Assembly: GCA_023228665.1 (NCBI GenBank)
Contig: JALOAR010000007.1
Coordinates: 1 to 31,727, forward strand
Direction: 5' to 3'
Length of the DNA stretch: 31,727 bases
From: Candidatus Colwelliibacteriota bacterium
GTDB lineage: Bacteria; Patescibacteriota; Minisyncoccia; UBA6257; Colwellbacteraceae
Shown here: positions 27,524 through 31,727 of the stretch, one piece after another
Layout of the letters: the number at the start of each line of letters is the position of its first letter
Numbering within the stretch: the stretch's first letter is position 1
Notes under the pieces: generated by a model
Seen by the model: the letters and a program-made list of their open reading frames with translations, nothing else
Told to the model about the DNA's origin: nothing
Databases searched by the model: none
Made by a program: the position numbers and the translations under genes

Positions 27524-28131
27524 TTACCCTCCTTAATATATTTTGATAATTTTTTAAAATCCTCTTCCAATTCCCCAAATTTAGATCTGTCATATATGGC
27601 GACAGCAGGATGATAAAGAGGCAATATTTTAACAGATCCATATGGAGCTTTAGCGTCGTACTCTTTCCCATGCATCCGGCTTATAGTTTCTATTTCTTGG
27701 TCAAGAAAAAATTTTCTCATTATATAATCCATCGAAAATCTGCCGAGTGTCGCTATCACCTCCGGTTGAATTATTTCAATCTGCCTATCAAGAAATGGAG
27801 CGTAACATTCTATTTCTTCCGGCAAAGGATCGCGATTTCCCGGCGGACGATCCTTTACAATATTCGTTATATAAACAGATTTCCTCTCTATGCCCGCCGA
27901 AGCAAGTAGTTTATCAAGAACTTTTCCCGCCGCTCCGCAAAAAGGCCTTCCGGTTCTTGCTTCATTTTTTCCCGGAGCCTCTCCTATAAACATAATAGAA
28001 GTATAATGATCCCCTTCTCCTATAACCGGAAAAACATCGCTGGCAACCCTCTCTTCATAAAGAGGAGAAGATTTGAGAGCCAGCACCTCGTCCTTTATAA
28101 GCCTCAATTTTTCCGTCCTGTCATTCTCCAT
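27520..28131 (-). CDS. Uracil-DNA glycosylase, family 4-like, lacking most iron-sulfur ligands
   Basis: 203 residues. It removes uracil from DNA to begin base-excision repair. The core motifs of family 4 are present: FIGEAPGKNEARTGRPFCGAAG, VYITNIVKDRPPGNRDPLPEE and the late LPLYHPAVAI. Family 4 enzymes hold a 4Fe-4S cluster with four cysteines. Here the N-terminal CxxC is replaced by ALKSSPLYEE, the KCRPPGNR cysteine by Asp (KDRPPGNR), and only the cysteine of the ECYAPFL segment remains. The enzyme must therefore lack the usual cluster. AAGGA precedes the ATG, and capA follows with a 4-base overlap. Confidence 0.88.
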   Translation of the reverse strand: MENDRTEKLRLIKDEVLALKSSPLYEERVASDVFPVIGEGDHYTSIMFIGEAPGKNEARTGRPFCGAAGKVLDKLLASAGIERKSVYITNIVKDRPPGNRDPLPEEIECYAPFLDRQIEIIQPEVIATLGRFSMDYIMRKFFLDQEIETISRMHGKEYDAKAPYGSVKILPLYHPAVAIYDRSKFGELEEDFKKLSKYIKEGK

Positions 28132-28182
28132 TTATCCTTATTTTACCCTGCAACGGTTATTTATAAAAATTCTTTTTAATAT

Positions 28183-28863
28183 CTATTTTCCAAAACGTCT
28201 TTCTGTTTTATTAAACCGCCTAATCGCTTTTAACAATTCTTCTTTAGAAAAATCCGGCCACAAAACCTCGGTAAAATAAAAATGAGCGTCGGCAACATCC
28301 CACATCATAAAGCCGTCAGACCAGTGCGGCTCTCCGCCGGTACGTATTACAAGATCTACAGGCGGCATCCCATTTGTCATTAAATGTCTTTTTAATTCCT
28401 TCTCGCCTATTTTTCCCTCGTTATCCTTAATTAATAAATTTATTGCGGAAATCATTTCTTCCTTGCCGCTATAAGCAAGCATAAACGTTAAATTAGCGCC
28501 TTCATTAAAAGATGTTTCCTTTTCAACGGAACTAAGTAAGGAAACAAGATTATCGGGAAAATATTTTTTCCACTCTCCTAAAAATTTTATCTTAACCTGT
28601 CGCCCTTTTACTTGCTCTGAAGACACAAGCTCGCTGAAACAATCGGAAAATATTTTATATAAGAAAAAAATTTCTTTCTTTGAACGATTTTTAACATTCG
28701 ATAAAGACAGCCCCCATATAGTAAGATCTGTTACTCCGGCATCCCACGCAGAAAATATTATTTTTTTCATATTATCTGCTCCGGCCTTATGTCCGTTTTC
28801 ACTCAAAAAACCCTCCTTTTTTGCCCATCTTCTGTTACCGTCTGGAATTATCGCTAAATGCAT
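28183..28863 (-). CDS. uppS: Undecaprenyl (isoprenyl) diphosphate synthase
   Basis: 226 residues. A cis-prenyltransferase that builds the C55 lipid carrier for peptidoglycan. IPDGNRRWAKK at the N-terminus holds the catalytic Asp of the usual MDGNGRWA motif; the C-terminal DLVIRTGGEPHWSDGFMMWDVADAHFYFTEVLWPDF holds the RTGGE and the product-binding residues. Length fits the family (about 230-250). The start ATG at 28863 lies 5 bases after the -10 box of a well-spaced promoter. It stands upstream of the glycosylase gene with a 51-base gap and may be transcribed with it. Confidence 0.96.
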   Translation of the reverse strand: MHLAIIPDGNRRWAKKEGFLSENGHKAGADNMKKIIFSAWDAGVTDLTIWGLSLSNVKNRSKKEIFFLYKIFSDCFSELVSSEQVKGRQVKIKFLGEWKKYFPDNLVSLLSSVEKETSFNEGANLTFMLAYSGKEEMISAINLLIKDNEGKIGEKELKRHLMTNGMPPVDLVIRTGGEPHWSDGFMMWDVADAHFYFTEVLWPDFSKEELLKAIRRFNKTERRFGK

Positions 28864-28868
28864 ATCTT

Positions 28869-28897
28869 TTTATAAATACGAAGCCGGAAAAAATCAA
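28869..28897 (-). promoter_or_regulatory. Promoter of uppS, abutting the start codon
   Basis: -35 TTGATT (28897-28892), a 17-base spacer and -10 TATAAA (28874-28869), 5 bases from the ATG. The transcript should begin at or within a base of the start codon. Confidence 0.6.
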
Positions 28898-28905
28898 AAC
28901 AATAG

Positions 28906-28976
28906 TGGACTCGAGGGGAATCGAACCCCTGACTCAGCAATGCGAATGCCGTGTAATACCACTTTACTACGAGCCC
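28906..28976 (-). tRNA. tRNA-Ala (anticodon CGC)
   Basis: 71 bases, full cloverleaf. Acceptor GGGCTCG/CGAGTCC with the G3-U70 pair that specifies alanine, D-stem GTAA/TTAC, anticodon stem CGGCA/TGCTG with loop TTCGCAT (anticodon CGC, reading GCG), T-stem AGGGG/CCCCT with loop TTCGATT, and discriminator A73. CCA is not encoded. Confidence 0.95.
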
Positions 28977-28986
28977 TTACGGAGTG

Positions 28987-29014
28987 ATTATATATTTTTA
29001 TTCGTCCTTTTCAA
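28987..29014 (-). promoter_or_regulatory. Promoter of tRNA-Ala
   Basis: -35 TTGAAA (29014-29009), 16-base spacer, -10 TATAAT (28992-28987), 10 bases upstream of the mature tRNA 5' end. Confidence 0.6.
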
Positions 29015-29055
29015 AGATATTAATTAATTGTAGCTTGTAATCAGAACCTTTAAGC

Positions 29056-29063
29056 AAGGAGAT
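29056..29063 (+). promoter_or_regulatory. Strong Shine-Dalgarno site of the small membrane protein gene
   Basis: AAGGAGAT, ending 7 bases before the ATG at 29071. It stands out because most genes here lack such a site. Confidence 0.75.
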
Positions 29064-29070
29064 GGAATAA

Positions 29071-29322
29071 ATGCGTGTTGTAACTTATTTCACGAAAACA
29101 TCCAAAAAGTATTGGAAGCATTTAGGCTGGTTTTACCCCCTGATATTCTTTATTGTTTTTGGAATAATTAAGGGAATAGATATTCTAACTCCGTATATCG
29201 GAACAGCAATTGCCGTAATATTGTCATCAATCGCAATCCTTGCCAGCATATACTTCATTATTTTTCTAGCCAGTAAGACAAAATACGTCCAGAAAAAAAT
29301 TGGTTTTTATAAAAACCAATAA
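29071..29322 (+). CDS. Small hypothetical membrane protein
   Basis: 83 residues, not recognised. A basic N-terminal segment (TKTSKKYWKHLG) is followed by two hydrophobic helices at about 21-36 and 43-68, then a basic tail (KTKYVQKKIGFYKNQ). Both ends are therefore probably cytoplasmic. It is the only plus-strand gene between 6 kb and the right edge, has the best Shine-Dalgarno site in the window and its own terminator. A perfect 22-base palindrome (29299-29320) covers its last codons. The good ribosome site and terminator support a real gene. Confidence 0.65.
   Translation: MRVVTYFTKTSKKYWKHLGWFYPLIFFIVFGIIKGIDILTPYIGTAIAVILSSIAILASIYFIIFLASKTKYVQKKIGFYKNQ
29299..29320. repeat. Perfect 22-base palindrome at the end of the small membrane gene
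   Basis: ATTGGTTTTTA followed by its exact complement TAAAAACCAAT. It encodes the last codons before the stop and precedes an A7 tract, so on the minus strand it has a T-run upstream only. It may stabilise the mRNA end. Confidence 0.5.
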
Positions 29323-29328
29323 AAAAAT

Positions 29329-29355
29329 AAGCGCCCTATTATTAGAGCGCTTTTT
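29329..29355. terminator. Bidirectional terminator between converging small genes
   Basis: AAGCGC, a 12-base loop, then GCGCTTTTT. On the opposite strand a T-rich tract also follows, so it can serve both the plus-strand gene and the minus-strand gene ending at 29362. Confidence 0.7.
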
Positions 29356-29361
29356 ATATTT

Positions 29362-29562
29362 CTAATTGTTCCTTATTATCTTTTCAACTTCTTGTCTCGA
29401 AACTAAATCCTTTTCCTTAATCATTTTTTCCACCTTCTTTTCTATCATATCATCTAACATTTTTTGCGTCTCTTTCGCCTGCTCCATCATCTGCTTCATT
29501 TCATCAGGGCTCATATTTTTCATAGCCTCTTTAGCTGCCTTTATTTGGTTGAACATTCCCAT
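29362..29562 (-). CDS. Small charged helical hypothetical protein
   Basis: 66 residues, almost entirely predicted helix, rich in Met, Lys and Glu (SPDEMKQMMEQAKETQKMLDD, EKKVEKMIKEKD). Probably a coiled coil, with no membrane segment. I do not recognise a family. It lies 53 bases after the membrane-protein gene upstream, and a terminator follows. Composition is biased, but the frame is clean and fills the space between two real genes. Confidence 0.5.
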   Translation of the reverse strand: MGMFNQIKAAKEAMKNMSPDEMKQMMEQAKETQKMLDDMIEKKVEKMIKEKDLVSRQEVEKIIRNN

Positions 29563-29615
29563 TTTAAATATTTATATTTTTATTTTTTCTATTCGACAAG
29601 AATTAATTATCTCTG

Positions 29616-30044
29616 TTATCCATTTTTTATCAACCCCCGGCGCATAGAAATATAAGAAGACGCATATATCGCAAACGATTGCGCGCCAACCTGAATAGCC
29701 TGTATGCCAAGATCAAGCCCTTTTTCCCCGACTCCGGCAGCAAATAATCCGGCTACCGCAAAAAGAATTAAATGAAAAACAAGAAACAATAAAGCGCTGC
29801 GCATAGAAATAATCCGAGCATCTTTTAAATCAGAAACATCTTTTAAGGCCCACTTGCTTCCAAACCAGGCGCCAAGAGATGCCATAATAAGCATTATGCT
29901 TATTCCAAGCGCGACAGCCACAACTCCCAAGTTTATAGAAAATATAACTGCTAAAAAAGAAAAAAACGCTCCTAAAAATGAAGCTAATATAACCCCTGTT
30001 AATATTTTAAATATCGCTTTTATTCTCTTTGCGCTATTTTTCAT
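29616..30044 (-). CDS. Hypothetical four-helix membrane protein
   Basis: 142 residues with about three or four membrane helices (about 13-36, 40-62, 82-104 and a weaker one at 110-130). It contains a KDVSDLKDAR segment between the helix pairs that should lie on one side of the membrane. I do not recognise a family. Its start lies 3 bases after the dehydrogenase stop, so it belongs to that transcript. Confidence 0.6.
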   Translation of the reverse strand: MKNSAKRIKAIFKILTGVILASFLGAFFSFLAVIFSINLGVVAVALGISIMLIMASLGAWFGSKWALKDVSDLKDARIISMRSALLFLVFHLILFAVAGLFAAGVGEKGLDLGIQAIQVGAQSFAIYASSYISMRRGLIKNG

Positions 30045-30047
30045 AAA

Positions 30048-31061
30048 CTACTTATCCGCCTTTACTTCATTTTGAGGCGACCCGGCTTCGAAAGAAGTAA
30101 TATTTAAAACAGTAGTATCAAGTATTCTTTCTAAAGCCTCCTTAGTGTTAAAAGCGTTATGCGGAGTAATTATCGCATTGTCCATATCTATCAATAAATG
30201 ATTTTCAAGCATTGTTTTTAGATTATGCTCTTCCGAACGCCCGCTTATAAGAAAATTCCTCTCGTCTTTCGTTGGAACTTCTTCTTCTAAAACATCTAAA
30301 CCGGCACCGCCAACTATTCCTTCATTTAAAGCCTTAACTAGAGCAGCTGTTTCTATAACCGCACCCCTCGCCGTATTAATTATAATTGCCCCTTTTTTTA
30401 TAAGATTGATATTGCCCATATTTATCATATGGGTAGTGCTCGGCAGTTCCGGAACATGAAAAGTAATAATATCGGATGCTCCAAGCAACTCTTCAAAAGA
30501 AACATATTTCAAGTCTGTTTCGCTCGCAAATTTTTCATCAGGATAAGCATCATTTGCCACTATATTCATATCAAACCCCTTTGCTATCTTGACTATATGG
30601 CGCCCTATTTTTCCGGTACCCACAACGCCAATAGTTTTTCCTTTAAGATCAAATCCTTGCAAACCCTCAAGACTGAATGAACCCGTCTCTCTTATCCTGT
30701 CATAAGAAAGAAATATCTTTCTTGATAAAGTCAGTATGAGCCCCATAGCAAACTCCGCAACTGTATTTTCCCCATATGATGGAACGCTCGATACAGCTAT
30801 GCCTTTTTTCATTGCTTCAGTAATATCAATATGATCATAACCAGTAGACCTTGTCGAAATAAATTTAAGATTAGGAAAATATCCGATAACTTCCTTATTC
30901 ACATCGCAATTAACAAAAACTGATAAAACATCAAAATCTTTCTCCTCTGGAAGATTATCCAAATTAAGAGCATCTGTATAAAATTCCAACTCATGCTCCT
31001 CTAGTCTTTTACGAAGATATTCCTCCTCCCAAGACTCTGTTTCAAAAAAAGCTATTTTCAT
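30048..31061 (-). CDS. D-2-hydroxyacid dehydrogenase (D-lactate dehydrogenase-like)
   Basis: 337 residues. NAD-dependent reduction of a 2-keto acid, with pyruvate to D-lactate the likeliest reaction given the resemblance to D-LDH. The NAD-binding motif is GVVGTGKIGR (near 145-154). Catalytic residues are Arg in INTARGAVI (near 233), Glu in GLDVLEEE and His in ITPHNAFNT. VPSYGENTVAEFAMGLIL is the usual family block. In a fermentative, reduced bacterium this would regenerate NAD+. An extended -10 promoter abuts the start codon. Confidence 0.92.
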   Translation of the reverse strand: MKIAFFETESWEEEYLRKRLEEHELEFYTDALNLDNLPEEKDFDVLSVFVNCDVNKEVIGYFPNLKFISTRSTGYDHIDITEAMKKGIAVSSVPSYGENTVAEFAMGLILTLSRKIFLSYDRIRETGSFSLEGLQGFDLKGKTIGVVGTGKIGRHIVKIAKGFDMNIVANDAYPDEKFASETDLKYVSFEELLGASDIITFHVPELPSTTHMINMGNINLIKKGAIIINTARGAVIETAALVKALNEGIVGGAGLDVLEEEVPTKDERNFLISGRSEEHNLKTMLENHLLIDMDNAIITPHNAFNTKEALERILDTTVLNITSFEAGSPQNEVKADK

Positions 31062-31067
31062 AAGTTA

Positions 31068-31076
31068 ATTATATCA
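31068..31076 (-). promoter_or_regulatory. Extended -10 promoter of the dehydrogenase gene
   Basis: TGaTATAAT on the minus strand, ending 6 bases before the ATG at 31061. The -35 region is poor, as allowed for extended -10 promoters. It lies between the dehydrogenase and the upstream LamG gene. Confidence 0.6.
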
Positions 31077-31088
31077 AAAAATATTAAT

Positions 31089-31727
31089 TTATTTTCCAGC
31101 ATCATATAAAGCCTTTATTTCAGAAGCAGATAGGGCTCTCTTATATATCTTTATTTCATCAATAAGCCCCGAAAAAAGAGGTTCCTCTCCGCCATAATTG
31201 CCAAAATAATAACTATTATTCAAATTCCCAAGCACATAAGAAGAAATGCTATTTTCTAAAATCCCATTTAAATAAATTTTTATCCCGGGATTAGTATAAG
31301 TCATAGAGAGAAGAGACCATTGATTAACAGGCAAAAGACCCGTAGAAGCAAATATATCCCCGCTCCCCGTAAACGTACGGATTCGAAAAGCTCTGTCAAA
31401 AATATTTGCAACCATATAATTACTAGAAATATTGCACTTAATAACGTGCATTTCATCGGTTGAAAACGGTTTTACCCATACGACCCAGCTAGTTTCCGAA
31501 ATATCAGACAGTGATGGTGTACCCACATAATCATCCACTCCATCAAACTGCACGGCACTGCCAACTTTCCCGGAAACAAAAGACATTCCAAGGCCGTTTG
31601 TATTGTCTGCGGTGCCGTTGTTTCCATAGCCTGAATAGTCTTCAAGGCCAGAAGTCTGGAGATCCGCTATGGATCCATATCCTTCAAAGGGCCAGTAGCC
31701 CACAAGGGAAGGATCTCTAGAAACAGG
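31089..31727 (-). CDS. LamG-domain surface protein, C-terminal part (pilin-LamG family)
   Basis: The frame is open to the right edge, so the N-terminus is missing; at least 212 residues remain. The visible part is a complete LamG/concanavalin A-like domain: VGYWPFEGYGSIADL, DYSGYGNNGTADNTNG, GKVGSAVQFDGVDDYV, INQ-like NQWSLLSMTYTNPGIKIYLNG and the ending LIDEIKIYKRALSASEIKALYDAG. Upstream residues PVSRDPSL resemble the junction to a pilin module in Patescibacteria pilin-LamG fusions, so the cut part may begin with a prepilin signal. Such proteins are thought to sit on the cell surface and bind sugars. It is the intact relative of the remnant at 21208-21705. Confidence 0.85.
   Translation of the reverse strand, partial: PVSRDPSLVGYWPFEGYGSIADLQTSGLEDYSGYGNNGTADNTNGLGMSFVSGKVGSAVQFDGVDDYVGTPSLSDISETSWVVWVKPFSTDEMHVIKCNISSNYMVANIFDRAFRIRTFTGSGDIFASTGLLPVNQWSLLSMTYTNPGIKIYLNGILENSISSYVLGNLNNSYYFGNYGGEEPLFSGLIDEIKIYKRALSASEIKALYDAGK

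Noticed and set aside
28821..29027. Plus-strand open frame of 68 codons
   Set aside because: It crosses tRNA-Ala on the opposite strand and the uppS promoter. The peptide SRGIEPLTQQ is the familiar product of translating an antisense tRNA.

Overview
The window reads as chromosomal DNA of a Candidate Phyla Radiation (Patescibacteria) bacterium, most likely Parcubacteria-like. This rests on family knowledge rather than a tree. The signs are low G+C, small single-copy core genes, pilin-LamG surface proteins, a secreted protein with a Cys-rich NQGET/DCGGPC signature, few Shine-Dalgarno sites, and a 23S-5S rRNA unit with no 16S gene beside it. The standard genetic code (TGA as stop) fits all genes.

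Layout. 1-540: end of a type IV pilus operon (PilO-like, minus). 580-5962: plus-strand block with dprA, topA, a secreted repeat protein and a bifunctional (p)ppGpp enzyme, closed by a bidirectional terminator at about 5.98 kb. 6044-8308: parAB on the minus strand; this ParB carries an unusually long low-complexity insert. 8424-8800: tRNA-Leu(CAA) followed by two decayed, hairpin-filled copies of its own 3' part. 8882-11436: rpsF-ssb-rpsR operon continuing into a PAP2 phosphatase and a DsbA-like thiol oxidoreductase. 11531-21161: rpoC, rpoB, mltG, rodA/ftsW and a Cys-rich membrane-anchored protein, all minus. 21208-21922: a pilin gene joined out of frame to a LamG remnant. 22036-25545: 5S and 23S rRNA with their own strong promoter. 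25673-31727: a TM-helix channel-like protein, CapA-like phosphoesterase, family-4-like uracil-DNA glycosylase, uppS, tRNA-Ala(CGC), small hypothetical genes, a D-2-hydroxyacid dehydrogenase and a second, edge-truncated LamG protein.

How it fits together. Most genes are informational (RNA polymerase, topoisomerase, SSB, ribosomal proteins, rRNA, tRNA) or serve the envelope: RodA and MltG for peptidoglycan, UppS and PAP2 for the undecaprenyl carrier, pili and LamG proteins for the surface. ParAB handles chromosome partition and Rel the stringent response. Six first-of-operon genes have a -10 box only 5-8 bases from the start codon, which predicts leaderless mRNAs.

The observations most worth following are the tRNA-Leu-derived repeat cluster, the separately promoted 23S-5S unit, the leaderless pattern, the rpoB start-site palindrome with alternative pairing, and the glycosylase that has lost most of its iron-sulfur ligands. 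No CRISPR array, transposase, integrase or obvious phage gene is present.
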